From NCBI GenBank assembly GCA_020746875.1, contig JAGTJL010000017.1, forward strand, positions 620,001 to 684,000: DNA of 64,000 nt, written 5' to 3'. The stretch is from Rhexocercosporidium sp. MPI-PUGE-AT-0058. Lineage: Eukaryota; Ascomycota; Leotiomycetes; Helotiales. Each line of letters starts with the position of its first letter. Position 1 is the first letter of the stretch. Shown here piece after piece: positions 1 through 11,980 of the stretch. Made by a program: the position numbers and the translations under genes. Under the pieces are notes generated by a model. The model did no database searches, was not told the origin of the DNA, and saw only the letters and a program-made list of their open reading frames with translations.

Positions 1-279
1 GTTGACCAAGGCTCAAGAATCGGCCCATTGATCACAGCGATGAAACTTTCCCGTATGATGATTTTTGCCAGTGTGTTTTTGATTTCGTTCAAGAACAATG
101 AAGCAATGTATGAACCCCAAAGAAAACAGCCATTTGATATCCTCACAGTTCACCATGCAGCTGAAACCCCATTGTTGCAATTTTTGCATTCATTCGCTAG
201 CATGACCGCAGCCCTGAAGACATCAAAGGCAATCCATCCGCAACCCTTCCCAGTTCAACTCCGCAGATGATGATTGAAT

Positions 280-901
280 TTATTCGGCCTTGGCGGTTGG
301 TCCTCTCGAGTCCTTTGGTACACCGGTCTGGAAGCCGTTCTTGAATCGTCGGGGAACGCCCTTCATGTGTCTCATGCGTCCGGTACCAGTCGTCTTCCTA
401 CGCTTGGCCTTCTCGCCCCAGTTGTCTGTTTCCGTGTTAGCCACTGTATCCTTCTGTCGCTCGTCTTTGACATGTCGGTGCCATTGCTTCACAAATCGAA
501 GGTAACGTACATTGCCTAATCTTCGCAGCTGGGTATCCGCAGGATGAGCAGGTGTGCTTCTGGATGTGGAGGGATCGACGACCTGAGGAGTATCAGTATG
601 ATGATTCCAGAACTATCCCAGGCTTCTCATTTCTATGGTTCGATCGGCCTGGGAGTGCTCGGTGGACTGACCGCAACGTCTGCACAAGGTGTGCGTCTTG
701 TTCTATTCGGGAATCAGCATCAAATCCTCCAAAAAAGAGCGCAGAGTTCACGAACATGGCGTTTACCAAATGAACTCGTACCCTTTGCTGTAGATCTGTC
801 AGTATATGTATATAGAAGTTGATTGGGTCGAGGCTGCGGTCGTCGTCGAAGGTGAGAAGGAGAGGGGGAAAGGCGGAGCGCTATGCGAGAAACGTACTCA
901 T
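280..901 (-). CDS. rpl37: 60S ribosomal protein eL37 (five coding exons)
   Basis: Zinc-binding protein of the large ribosomal subunit. Exons on the minus strand, in translation order: 898-901, 756-787, 672-702, 511-582 and 280-425; they give 94 residues, the normal eL37 length. The protein starts [12 protein letters not shown] and carries the zinc ribbon at C19, C22, C34 and C37 (LCRRCGR and [12 protein letters not shown]), then the basic [18 protein letters not shown] block and a PRRFKNGF tail. The introns have GTACGT, GTTCGT, GTCAGT and GTACGT donors. The first coding exon holds only the ATG and one further base, which is common in fungal ribosomal protein genes. Exon boundaries are my reading; family identity is certain from sequence. 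Confidence 0.97.
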
Positions 902-912
902 TTTGGCGAATT

Positions 913-1014
913 CTGCAGAGAAAACAGTCAGTACAATAGCCCTTGATCCGCAGAGTGCATGAACTCCAGATGGAGGCGTGATGGCTTACCTGGTGGTTGT
1001 TGTCGAAGTTGTCG
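913..1014 (-). promoter_or_regulatory. rpl37 5' leader with intron and CGACAA motifs
   Basis: Just upstream of the eL37 start codon the minus strand shows a probable 5'UTR intron (913-989, GTAAGC donor, CTGCAG acceptor). The exon before it contains two close CGACAA hexamers (1000-1005 and 1009-1014 on the plus strand as TTGTCG). CGACAA(C)-like motifs are reported near filamentous-fungal ribosomal protein genes, so a role in co-regulated expression is a reasonable inference, not shown here. Confidence 0.5.
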
Positions 1015-1731
1015 TTGATCTCCGAAAAAGTTCGTGATGCGCTTGATTTTGGGATTCAGTCCTGTGTGTCCTTAGCGCCTTCCTAGAAAATAAGCGACTC
1101 ACGTGATGATACCGACCGGGCGAAATCCACTTTTCTCTCCTCCAGATCCTACCTAATATCATATCCTGCCCAATAATCTACCTCCAATACCCCCAGAGGA
1201 TATCAAATAAGGACCGTTGCAGGACATTTAATTCGCACTTGCTAAGTATCCGGGTCTATTCTTCATCTATTCTGTCCTTTTAACTTCTGTCCCCAATTTA
1301 CCCCAGTATCATCTCTTTCATCAGTCTACGCGCGATCATCGAATGTCCCAATACCTACACAGATCATTGAATAGCTCTGCTTGAGTGTCCGACGTTTTCT
1401 TAGCCCTTCTCATCCTCCTCGGTAATGATTCTGTCTTCAAAAATGATCGTCAAATGTCCTGTTCCAGCTGGAAATCCCCCTTACCGGATGGCGAGCACGA
1501 CTGATCTAATATACTTATCATTAATGAATACAAGTAGAATCTTGATGAGGATAGATTCAGGAAAACATTGGTGCGGCGATTAATGTTCATTGTTCTTTTG
1601 CAAAGGGAATTTTGTGAATGATACTGAGGAAGGATCGCAACACTTGGCAGTCTATTGGACAAACTTCAAGGTACATACGTGGTAATGTTGCACTGCACAA
1701 CTGAGAGATCAGTTAAGGTATTAGTTTACAG

Positions 1732-2335
1732 GGCCGTATGTTTCCAATGCCTCGACTTTTCTGGAACATTATTTTATATGGCTCAACAGCCAAATTTGCA
1801 TGCCGCCTTATGAGACGCGATGTCGGCCTATAAACAACAATATAACAAACTCGGAATTTCAAGTCTCATCTGCGTATCGTAACGTCGTCGACGATTAAAG
1901 AAGCTATGTAAACCTTCATATGCGCACGATCACGACCGATGATATTACTTCGAATTGGACAGATCTAGTGTACAAGGCACTTCAACCAAAGCCGAGCAAA
2001 CCAAGTCCAAGTCAAGAGAAAAGAGACAGGAGATATACTAGAAAAGCTAGCGGAACTTCCTGCATACTCACGATGCGGGCAAATTAAGTATAATCAAAAG
2101 AATAAACAGTGTCCTGCGTATCGCGTAATATAATATTTATTTATAAAATCTAAATTTTTACACTTCTTGATTTCTTTATATTTTCAGTTATGCGAATAAC
2201 CTCATTTTTGGCTGTTATGTTATGATATTATTGTTTATAGGCCCACATCGCGTCTCATAAGGCGGCATGCAAATTTGGCTGTTAGCCATGTAAAATAATG
2301 TTCCAGAAAAGTCGAGGCATTGGAAACATACGGCC
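1732..2335. mobile_element. Fold-back / MITE-like element with 117-bp terminal inverted repeats
   Basis: Two arms, 1732-1848 and 2218-2335, are inverted copies that differ at only a few positions. Both ends read GGCCGTATGTTTCC inward. The element is flanked by the direct repeat TACAG (1727-1731 and 2336-2340), which looks like a 5-bp target-site duplication. The 370-bp centre is AT-rich and has no credible reading frame, so the element is non-autonomous. Its superfamily is unclear: the 5-bp duplication does not fit Tc1/mariner (TA), hAT (8 bp) or PIF (3 bp) habits. Confidence 0.85.
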
Positions 2336-2340
2336 TACAG

Positions 2341-2720
2341 AGTTCTCCAATGTTGAAAGGTATTATGTGACTATGGCATCACGTGGTATTAACTTCCTAT
2401 TACGCAATCGAGGTACAAGACGGGCTTGGAAAAGGTTATCGAAAAGTGTTCGCAGAGTATGATTTACAATAATTACAATTCTTTCTTGCTTTAAAAATTA
2501 CTTATAATAGTAGGCTTTGTGACGCTTGCTCAAGATTCCAATATCGAACTACGAGTACCTGTTACAGATCATATCACCTGAGGTTTTTGTCGCAAAGTCT
2601 CAAATACACCTCAAACAAATGATCAAGACGATTTCAAAATCCAACACGACACAGAGTCTTCATACTAGTTTTTCGTACATCCACTCCTCAATCTAATTTA
2701 ATTCAGTATAGTTTTTCGTT
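2341..2720. other. Intergenic spacer, AT-rich
   Basis: About 380 bases between the fold-back element and the 3' end of the 246-residue gene. I see no coding potential, RNA gene or repeat in it. Confidence 0.5.
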
Positions 2721-3461
2721 TTATTCAACACGTACTGACTCCCTCTCTCCACCACCACCCCTCCTAGGCTTCGGTACATCAGGCAGCAAATGCACTCCCA
2801 AAATCCACCTACAAACCTCCCTCGCCCTCTCCTTCGCAACCGCCTCATCCTGGCCCGTGATAACCTTCTCATCACTCTCCCACACTATCCCTTCAATCCT
2901 ACCTTCGAACCCTGTCTCTATTTCCCCTTGCCCTCCACTGTCGCCCTTCTTACTCCCTTCACTCCTCAAAACCAAGATCTGGATCTCGAAGACAGGTTTC
3001 CCAGTCCAGCTACGCACCATGAACACCCTCATCGTGTCACTCCCTTTGAGACTAACCAGTTTGCTAACATCTGCTTCTTTTCTTTTCCTCTCAGACTCAA
3101 TCTTCCCAACACTCTCATCATCTAGAATACTATCCCCCGCCTCATCCTCCCCGCCATCAACAGCATATACAAGCCACTTATCCTCCATCATCTCTGGCTG
3201 AAACCCCCTTCTCAACTTCCCCATCTGCTCCGCCGAAAGCGGGACATTCCAAGCTGAAAATATAGGTATCGACATCTTTTTGGGGTTTTTTGGAGGTGCG
3301 GTGCGTGGTTTTGTTTCTTGGACTGAGGGGTCGTGTCCTTGGCCGTAGAGGGACCAGTGCATCAGGCTGGAGCGTTCACAGGGTGTTAGGGGGGCGGGGT
3401 TTGTTGGGGGGAGGGTTGTGGGTTGCGGTTGTGGTGGTGATGCGGGAGGAGAATCAGACAT
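2721..3461 (-). CDS. Uncharacterised 246-aa protein
   Basis: One long exon, starting MSDSPPASPPQPQP. Residues 1-60 are proline-rich and probably disordered. A denser central region begins around residue 63 (MSIPIFSAWNVPLSAEQMGKL), includes EDKWLVYAVDGG, a charged linker, then a strand-like part (MRVFMVRSWTGKPVFEIQIL) and a C-terminal helix (EAVAKERAREVCRWILGVHL) before a Gly/Arg tail. The predicted order suggests a small alpha/beta fold. No catalytic motif is recognised, there is no signal peptide or membrane segment, and I assign no function. It lies in tandem with the splicing-factor-like gene on the same strand. Confidence 0.75.
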   Translation of the reverse strand: MSDSPPASPPQPQPTTLPPTNPAPLTPCERSSLMHWSLYGQGHDPSVQETKPRTAPPKNPKKMSIPIFSAWNVPLSAEQMGKLRRGFQPEMMEDKWLVYAVDGGEDEAGDSILDDESVGKIESERKRKEADVSKLVSLKGSDTMRVFMVRSWTGKPVFEIQILVLRSEGSKKGDSGGQGEIETGFEGRIEGIVWESDEKVITGQDEAVAKERAREVCRWILGVHLLPDVPKPRRGGGGERESVRVE

Positions 3462-3896
3462 GGTGGTTTGAAAGTGGGAGTGAGAATGATTGGAGATGGA
3501 CTTGGTGGGATTGAATTGGGTTGGAAGAGTAAGTTTTTGTAGATGATAGAATGGAAAAAGGAATAGGTGAGATTAGATGGCTACCTAGAAGTAATCTTAC
3601 ATGAAGAACTAGACGCCTCGGACATGCATGCATGCGGAGCATCTCTACGTTGTGGTAATAAGCGAATGAGTGAGTGGCTGTATGACGAGGCTTAGACACA
3701 AGGCACCAATTTTGCTTGAAGTATCCGCGAGAGTACGGCAGTTTGGGGATTTGGATCCCTTGTTTACCGCGGAATCTATGTTTACATTCAAGCGAGACCT
3801 TGCTTTTTACAGCTAGACGCATCAAGTGCAGATAGAAATACTCAACCTAAGGATATCTAGCAGCCTTAGACGAACCAGTAACCCCAAGAACCAGCC

Positions 3897-5155
3897 TCAA
3901 TCCTCCGTCAACCTCCCAAACTTCGACTCAATACTCACAGCCCCATCATCATCAACGACCTTGCCCCTATCCCACTCCCTCCCCTCACCCCTCTTCGACC
4001 ACTTAACATCCTCCTCCCTCTTCTCTCCTCCCTTTTCCCACTTACTAACCTCCTCTTCTGTGAAGCCCGCAGCCCTCAACCGATCCGCACCCTGCTGCTT
4101 CCACTTCTGCCGATCTTTTAGCGCCTCAAGCGCTTGGTCCCAGTCATTCTCCTCATCGAAGTCAAGCTGCACATCAGCAGTCGGGTCGTAGTTAGCCGAG
4201 AAGCGAGAATCGATCCCAGAGGCATGAGACATAGTCCCTCTTCCTTTCCGCTTGACTTCTGGGATGGGAGGGGGCCGTGGCCCAATAATGTCGTCTAAAG
4301 GATCAGAGTCATAATCCGGTTTGCTTTCCGGCTTCCTGGAATCTGGTTTCGAGGATTTCCGTTCTCTAGATGGAGAGCGGCGATGACGATGTGACCGATG
4401 AGATTTGTCTCGAGAACTCTCTGCTTCAGGAGACCTCGAAAGATTCCTCCTCAGTGACCTATGTCGATGTCGTGACTCTTTGTCTTTACTCCGATGTTCC
4501 CTTGGTGATCTGGACCGTGATCGACCCCTCCTCCTCTCCCTATCTTTCCCCCTCTCACCAGAAACACTCCTTCGTCTCCGATGAGAACCCCTATGACTTC
4601 TTGATCTGCTATCCTCATCCGTCTTTTCTTTCCTCTCTTCCCTCGCACGCTTCACTCTCGGCTTCTCCTCAAGCTCGTCATCTTCACTCGAAGTATTGAC
4701 CCTCCTCCCCTCCTTCCCCTCCCTCTCAACCCTCCTCCTTTTCGCCGGTCTCCCCCCAAGAATAGCCGCAATATCCCCCAGCTGCCTCCTCCTAATATCA
4801 CCTCCTCCATTCGCCCTCTCCACCCTCTGCGGGCTACTGGTCGCCAAACTCTGAAGCCTTGCGCGGGACTCGGCAGCTTCTTTCGCTAGGAGCGCGGCAT
4901 TATGATTGTCCGTATCCTTAATGATATTCCTCAGGAAACGCGTGTTCGGTTTAGGTTTGTTTGCTGGTGGTCTGGTTTCCTGTTAGTCTTTTTGTTTGTA
5001 GATCTAGACACGCCATGGGGGGAAACAGAGAGGGGTACGGACTTGGATCGCCCAAAAGCTTCTAAGCCCACGGATGAGTATTTGATGGAACTCTCTTTGG
5101 CGTCTTTGGCAATAAGACTGGCGAGATAGTCATCGGTCAGCTCTTCGGAAGTCAT
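3897..5155 (-). CDS. RS-rich pre-mRNA-splicing factor 38B-like protein
   Basis: Exons 5043-5155 and 3897-4971, 395 residues. The intron I chose starts GTCCGT and has a CTAAC branch site 10 bases before its AG; a GTACCC donor with an earlier AG is also in frame. The N-terminus (MTSEELTDDYLASLIAKDAK) and the stretch KPNTRFLRNIIKDTDNHNAA are typical of fungal proteins annotated as splicing factor 38B. GDIRRRQLGDIAAILGGRP follows, then a long Arg/Ser-dipeptide region (about residues 120-240), and a conserved acidic and aromatic C-terminus with FTEEEVSKWEKGG. The RS domain suggests a nuclear, spliceosome-linked role; the exact function is inferred from family naming only. Confidence 0.85.
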
Positions 5156-5547
5156 GATTGCAGCGAAGGGGATATTTAGGAGCTAGAAGGTATGTAAGTT
5201 GTAAGAGGGCAATCAAGTACAAGGCACAGGCACCAATGAGGTTTTCTGACGTGTGGCGTATCGTTCTGCCGATTGTAGGGCGGTGAGAGTAGTGGTGGAA
5301 GGCTTGGCAGGACAAGGCTGTGGCGCGAAAGTAAACAAACCCAACTTTCGCGATATAATTCTCCACGTAGAAGATACTTTCCCAGATCACCCTCTCACAG
5401 AGGCCGCAACGTAACATTTTGAGAGATTCCAGATTTAGAATCTGATTGCCACCCTCAGTCGGTGCAGTTTCACGCGTCTTGTACCTCATCTCTACCCCTC
5501 CATCAACAAACCCAGCAACAAAGACGATTTGCGCCTCCTCAAACAAC
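5156..5547. promoter_or_regulatory. Divergent promoter between splicing-factor-like gene and sos7
   Basis: 392 bases separate two start codons on opposite strands, so this stretch must carry the leaders and promoters of both genes. No clear TATA box was seen. Overlapping open frames here (for example on the minus strand) have no recognisable protein content. Confidence 0.55.
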
Positions 5548-6481
5548 ATGGCGCAATCCCACGAAGACATTCTCGAGACCCTCCTAGAAGTCCAAAACGG
5601 CCACGAGCTCTCCATAATTAAACTCAGCGAGCCCGTCTCCGGACAATTGAAACAAAACGGCGTTAAAGAGCGTACATCAGACGTCTCTACAGATGTATTC
5701 GAGAATCCAACACCGGCGAGTCTCGAAGCAGATCTTGCGCATTACAAAGTACGCGAAACCCTCTTCCAAATCTGGGGAATGACGTTACATATTATAGACG
5801 TAATATTGACTCTTATCTTACTAGGAACTCTTCTCCAAACTCCGCTTCTCCTACCTCGAACAAGTCACAAAAGAGAAGTTCATCCGCGCCATAGTCGGCG
5901 ATCCACCCCTCGTAGTCGAACACCAAGAGAACGTCGAGCTGGAAGCCTCCCTCGCCATCTCTAAAGCAGCACTCAAAGCGCAAAAGACCGAAGTTGCAGA
6001 ACTGGTTTCGGAGCTCGAGAAGAGGGGAAGGGAGTTATGTAGGAAGTACGAGGATATCCGGCTGCAGACGTCGCAGCTGCAGGAGCTGCCTGAGAGGATC
6101 GAGGGGTTGGAAGGGAGGGTTGAGAAGTTGAGGGCCGCGCAGCAGCCGGGCGCAAATCCGAGGTTGAATATGTCGCTTGAGAAGACGCTGGCGGCTGTTG
6201 AGGAGAGGGAGAGGGAGAGGGCGGAGCTAGATAGGCAGTTGGAGCAATTGCAGGTTATGGTGCCGAGGAAGACGAAGGAGTTAGAGAGGTTGAATGCGGA
6301 GTTGCAGCCGTTGGATGTTAAGAGGCTGGGAAGTACGGCTTCGGCGAGGGAGGCCAAGAGGAGGAAAGAAGAGGCGTTGGGTGGCGTGGGCGATGATTTG
6401 GAGGAGAGGGGCAGGTGGTGGAGGGGGGTTGAGGGGGGGTTGAAGGGGATGTTGGGGGTTGAAGGGGATGTTGGGGGTTGA
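5548..6481 (+). CDS. sos7: Kinetochore protein Sos7-like
   Basis: Exons 5548-5748 and 5825-6481, 285 residues; the intron has a GTACGC donor and TTACTAG acceptor. The start is the ATG of MAQSHEDILETLL. The block KLRFSYLEQVTKEKFIRAIVGDPP, split here for length from its GELFS context, is the hallmark of the Sos7 N-terminal coiled-coil domain. From about residue 100 to 230 the protein is heptad-like, charged coiled coil. Sos7 works at the centromere with the Mis12/Spc7 network in fission yeast, so a kinetochore role is inferred by family. The C-terminal 30 residues are Gly-rich and low complexity. It is convergent with the CSC1-type gene. Confidence 0.8.
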
Positions 6482-6962
6482 GAATTAATGTTATTTGGGC
6501 TGGGGAGACGGGTATACCAATGGTACAGGAGTAATGGGATAGGTCAGATGGTTGTTTGCTATGATCGTGGGTGGTAATTGGTTAGGTTTGCTTTATAAAA
6601 GAGTGTCTTCCAAGACAACAGTTCGACAGAGGTGAACTGCGGGCGAGAGCGTATGATTCTCCCTGAAAATAGAAATGGGAAGACCTTCTGTACAAATTCA
6701 TCACTTTTGATGCTGTACTTGGGAACATAAGTGTTTAGAGTCTTGATTTTACTCGTTTCTATGCTGAGATGCTGCTTCCAGCTGGTATCTATTGCCCAAC
6801 CATGCGTGTCGTACCGTAGTACCCACACCACAAACAACGGGATGATGCAATGCAAATCCAAATGCAATGCCCCTGATCCAACGCCATGCCGCTAAATTCA
6901 AATCCACCGTATGTAGAGTCTGCCAAAAGTGACAAACTTATCATCTGACTCAACTTAATCAA
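6482..6962. other. Convergent intergenic spacer
   Basis: 480 bases holding the 3' ends of sos7 (plus) and the CSC1-type gene (minus). No further gene is evident. Confidence 0.5.
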
Positions 6963-9900
6963 TCACAAGTTGATCAGATCAACCTCCGAGAAATCTGGAG
7001 GGTTCTTCCCATACACCACTCTGGATTTCCCATCTAACGCCGCGCCAACATTGCTGATCCAGATGTTATTCCCTGCAAACTCTCTCGTTCTCCTCACCTC
7101 GTCATCACTAACTCCAATGTCATCTCTGGGAATCCAGACTGTAGGTCTTCTAGCCCGGAGAGCGTAATGCTGAAATGCGTGTCTGACCAGTACGTCTCTC
7201 TCATCTGGTGTCAGATCTTCAATTTCGTCGTTGTACCCTCCGTACAATGCATCAGCAATCTTCATCTGTGCTTCGATGTCGCGGTGACGCTTGCGGCGGT
7301 GAGGATGTGGAGAAACATGTTCTTGAGCTCCATTATTGCCGGTGCTGTTACCCATGGTCTTTGCCTTGAATTGTCGGCCTGATTTGGCTGCCCAAGTTCC
7401 AGCTCCTTGGGCGATGTTCACAGGATTAAATTTCGAAAATTTGCTCCCCGAGTTAATCTTAGACATCTCAATAGCGCCATCATGCTGAGGAATACCGGCA
7501 ACTTCGTCGTCCTCCTCGGTTTCGTCGAGACCGAGACGCCGTGCTTGAGCTCTCTCGAAGGCTTCGTCCCGAAGAACAGCTTCATCCTCAAACGTGATCG
7601 GGAGGTAATTGAATAGTGGGCCGAATGACATGTTGAGCAAGAATTGGTAAAGGACTGTAAAAATGAGAGCAATTATCATGATGATAGCCTGTGGGACACA
7701 GCTTGCGTTGCCGTTCTCGTCTCTGACCAAAAGGAAGAGACCAAACATGCAGAGCTGCATGACATAGAGTCCGGTGAAAGTCTGATTGATAGCTCGAGGA
7801 TATAAAAGTCCGCCAGTGTCAAGTTGGAATCGGGACACATAAAGCATGTTGTAGCGGTGAGCAATCCAGAGGAGGGTAAACGTGATGATGGCGAAAATGA
7901 TAATGATCGGAGAGACAACACTGTAGATGAGTCCAATACATGCAAAGTTGGTATAGACAGGGAAAAAGGTACCCCAGGTAACGGTGGGGAGAGTTGTATT
8001 CCGCGTCCATTTCTGTCTAGCAGTGTTGTCAAAGAGCTTTGGCAGGAGATACCACATGATGAGTGTAGCGATCTGAAGCAAGGTTCCTGAACTCGTAGAC
8101 AGGGCTTGTAGAATCATGTAAGAGAAAAAGTAGTTTGCAGCTTTCGGAAGCTGAGTTGCAAGCGTGTTCGGGATCGAAGTAATGTCAGTCGCATTCGTAA
8201 GTGTTGCCACTGCACCTCCGGAAATGGAGACAACTAGGAACACTTGTACGAACAAGAACGCGAAGTAGTAGTTCTGGACACTTCGTTGCTTCTGGACACC
8301 GGTCTGGGCACCCTGGACTCCTGCCAGATACTTCAATATCATGGGCACGAGAGCTAACAAAATTGCCAAGATCAGAGCTGGCAGTACACCCTGAAGTGCC
8401 TGAATTACTTTCTTCGGGATTCGGTCGAGCCATTTGAGCCATTTGTACTCGTTTGCTAGTGACTCGAGCTGGGCCAAGGAGGCGGACCAAGCAACGGGGA
8501 AGGTCCACAGAACCACCATGCCAGTGACGATACCAAAGACTACTGCTGTTCGGAACCAACCCTCCCACCATTTGATGGACATGTTGTCCCAAATGACGTC
8601 CTTGGGAGAGATTTCAACGGTTCGCGGCGCCATTTGTTTAGGGACATGGTGAGTGACAGCTTGGCAGGCCATGTGTGCAGCAACTTGGTGGTTGAATTGG
8701 ATGAAAGCCGAATTCATCAGTGGGAAGCGTTCGGGGTGTTTTTGGTCCATCTCAATCTCCAAGTTCAAACGAGCTAGTTCCCCCCTGCACCAATAGATGG
8801 AGTCAACTTTCTTGCCTGCAAATGGTATCCAGGTCAACCAGCCAGGTATCCAGCCGGCCCTCGGGTTCTTGTGAGTTGGACGATCCTTTTCCTTCAGATA
8901 TCGCTCCCAAACAGCACCGTGAGCATCTTCCATATACTCCTCGTTATACGCGATAGGATATTCTGGCTTTGCTTTCTCATCGTCGCCGCCAAGGAATGGA
9001 ATGACAGATTTGATTTTCTGAAAGAAGCCTTTCTTCTCATTCTGGCCTCCACTGGGCTTCAACACTGATCCGTTGCCATCTTTTTGAGTCAATGGGAACT
9101 CGTCGCCCTCCTCGTACCCAGTTGGTAATGGTGAGGCAAAGCCTCCTGCTGGAGCTTTCCAAAACTTGAGAAATCCCCACGCGCTGCCATCACTTTCAGC
9201 TGCGCCGTCATGACCGCCGTGATGGTGTGTTGCTTGACGAGTCTTATTGCCTGGCAATCTCATATCACCGCCATGAATTCCTGGGGCTTTGGATGATATT
9301 GGCGAGACCTCTTCGTCTTCCTGTTGCTGCCTTCGCTTTTCTGCGTCGTTGTCGGCGCCCGCTCCAAATGGTCCGGCTGCAGCTTTACGTGTCGCAAGAT
9401 CTCCCCGATAACGGCCGTATTGATCATATGCGTCGTCTTCTGCGATAGATGTTGCATCCATGGTCATGAAGCCGTTTGTTGTTTCGACTTGGTTGTTGAT
9501 ATCTCTCCCAACATTCCGAGCTCCTCCAACAACCGTGTCTCCTACTGTATTGAATCCTTTCCCAATACCTTGTCCGACAACGTCAAATCCTTGGCCAACA
9601 GCTGCCAGCCCTCCTCCGATAACAGGAATCTTAAAGCCCTTCCGTCCAGTGCCAGGCTGCGTGCCGTGCGTCCCATTTTCTGTGCCTTGTTCCCTCGCTC
9701 TCTCTTCTTCCTCATCTATCGCATCATCCACCGTATGCGGCACCTGGTTTGGATCACCTGTGCTCACACCACCAGACTGCGCCAACTGCTCTGCCCGGGC
9801 ATTTTCGTCCTTCAACTGTTGCGCTTTGTCCAATTTGGTCTTTGTCTGTCGAGACTGCTTCGCATTGTACTTCTCGTCCTTAAGGAGCTGCTTTTTCTGG

Positions 9901-10809
9901 GCTTTCTTGGCCAGCCTAATCAACTCCGTCTCTGCACCCTCCAACTTGAGAAAAATCTCATCCCGCTGCTTGATCTTTTCAAGCAATTCATCGAAATTTC
10001 GATTGATCCAAATGTTTCGTATTCCTCCTGGAAACACATCGTAGAGCCCACTGAGAGCTTCGGTGGTCAACCATTTTGATGGTATGGCGCTGACCAAGAC
10101 TGTAGTTGCCGAAGCTTTCAATCGGTGCTCGGCCGACGTCAAGTAATCTTGTCGAACCTTGATGTATACTCGCAATTCCGAGAAGAAAACGCCGCAGACC
10201 CAGATGATAACAACCAGTGCAAGGATCAGATGTGCCCAATATCTATTGGTGTGTGATGGTCGAACATTTCCCCACGCGAGCACATCCAGCCCCTTCACGT
10301 TTACTCCTTTTTCGCTCGTCCCAGCCGTCTCATTGGCATAGTGTGACCCACGTCCTCCTTGGTAGTTGAGTGGTAATAGGATCGGCAGTATGACGAGTGC
10401 GAGAGGTATGAAAATGACGAGGAGCGTTTGGAGGTATCGCAGGAAAAAGTAGGCATCGAGACCGCACTTGTTGATAACTTCTCTATCTGTAAATCGAAAT
10501 ATCGCAACCAGCCAGCCCCAGGGACTTCTGGGTGGCGGATCCGTTCGTTCTCGTTCCGGGACGAGGTAGGTCTTTGGTTTACTGTGGAAAGTTAACAGCT
10601 GTTTCTATAGCAGACGTTTCAGAAGCATACAATATGCGGGCCAGCTTGTTCTTTAACAGGATAAACGCTAGCATCTGGACGCCAAAAATAACCAGCGAAG
10701 TAGCCAGCGCTGTTACGAAGGCTACCAGGCTGATTCCCTCTGAGTTTTGCGCACCACCGAACACATCGCTGGTCTTCCCAGCGGGAGCACTTGAAGTCGT
10801 GGTAGACAT
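6963..10809 (-). CDS. CSC1/OSCA-type stress-gated cation channel (DUF221)
   Basis: Exons 10631-10809 and 6963-10581, 1265 residues; the 49-base intron has a GTATGC donor. The N-terminal part has a first helix (about residues 25-50), then the conserved KTYLVPERER motif, a second helix rich in Leu/Ile and a third near residue 175 (LILALVVIIWVCG). A cytosolic domain follows (TTVLVSAIPSKWLT, PGGIRNIWINRNFDEL). Around residues 370-430 lies an unusual glycine-rich insertion (PVIGGGLAAVGQGFDVVGQG). The conserved pore module starts near residue 715 (DVIWDNMSIKWWEGWFR) and has about seven helices. The family forms osmosensitive, calcium-permeable cation channels of plasma or internal membranes. Which fungal paralogue this is (Csc1, Rsn1, Phm7) cannot be settled by eye. 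Confidence 0.93.
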
Positions 10810-10968
10810 GTTGCGAACTGCAGGTGGTGGTAATTATCGAGACATGTATTCGTTGTAGGTAGGGGGAGTACTGAAGGGAGGTCGAAGAATGCGGTTGATA
10901 CTTGTGGCAGTGATTCACACAAGCACTTTGAGGAATGAATAAATCTAGAGAGGTCTTCAAAACGTGTT

Positions 10969-11628
10969 GAATCATCAGCTTATGAACGAGAAGCTGAAGA
11001 AGTTGAGCGCGGGGAGGTAATAGCAGGTTTTGATATGTTCATGGGACAGGGCTGTGTTCCGTATGGTTTTGTTCGGTTTTGTTCGGTTTTGTTCACTCCT
11101 TTCGCGATGGTCCAGCTCGCGATCTGGCTTGGTGTTATTGGCCCGCCACGCAATAAAGGAGCAAGAAGGCAAACCGAATGATGGCAGTGGCCGAGGAATT
11201 GGCCAGCGCAGGGTTGTGACATGGGATGTGACAAGGATGCAGATCTGGGAAATGGACTCGAGACATGGCTAGTGGCCGCGCCTATGACGACGGGATGCAT
11301 GTTCGCCAGCAGTGATTGGCTGTGGCAGTCAGGACAAACCTCGCGTGTTTCATGGGTGGTGGCTACGGCTGGCTACAGGGGCTCGGAGAGGAAAATACGA
11401 CGGTTAAATAAACGCTTGCTGGCTCGCTCAACCGAGGCCAAAGAAGAAGAGAGGCGTCTGTCAAAACCACTGGTCGCGTTGGCTCCTGATGACCGTTCTA
11501 TTGATAGACATGTACTTCTATGTCTATGAGATGAAACACCTGTGCGCTTAAATGCAGTGGTTTTGCTATTTTGATCTGTTTGCCGCTCATGAAAGGGAAA
11601 GTGATTGATCAGTTATCAGTCAGTCATC
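10969..11628. repeat. Diverged duplicated segment, copy A (upstream of CSC1-type gene)
   Basis: Aligns with copy B at about 13850-14218 in the same orientation. Shared blocks include ATCATCAGCT, GCTCGCGATCTGGCTTGGTG, GAGGCGTCTGTC and GAGATGAAACA. Copy A has about 240 extra bases in the middle and a tandem GGTTTTGTTC decamer (three copies near 11063-11094). It sits in the promoter side of the channel gene. No protein is encoded. Confidence 0.75.
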
Positions 11629-11980
11629 TAAGCGCAACGATGGTATGTACCAATCAAGTTAGGCGGGCATGTTGCTAACAAAGAAGCTTGTCAGACAAAC
11701 CACATTACATAATAGAACAAAAGTCACCTTTTGTTACTCGCATGCTTTGTACATCAGTCTTTCAGTCATGCTTCTTTCATGCATCCGTCATATATATCGA
11801 GTTGTCATTCTCAAGTCAAGCCATCGCCCGTTAAGACATCAGCTAGCAAGTAGCCGTAACTCATACCAAACATCCACAGTTGATATTACATGTGGGGGTC
11901 ATAATGATTCAAATAATACTAATGCGTTCAGTCGCCATCGTTTCTAGCTCAATTTCTCCGTGAACTCTCTATTACTTAAC

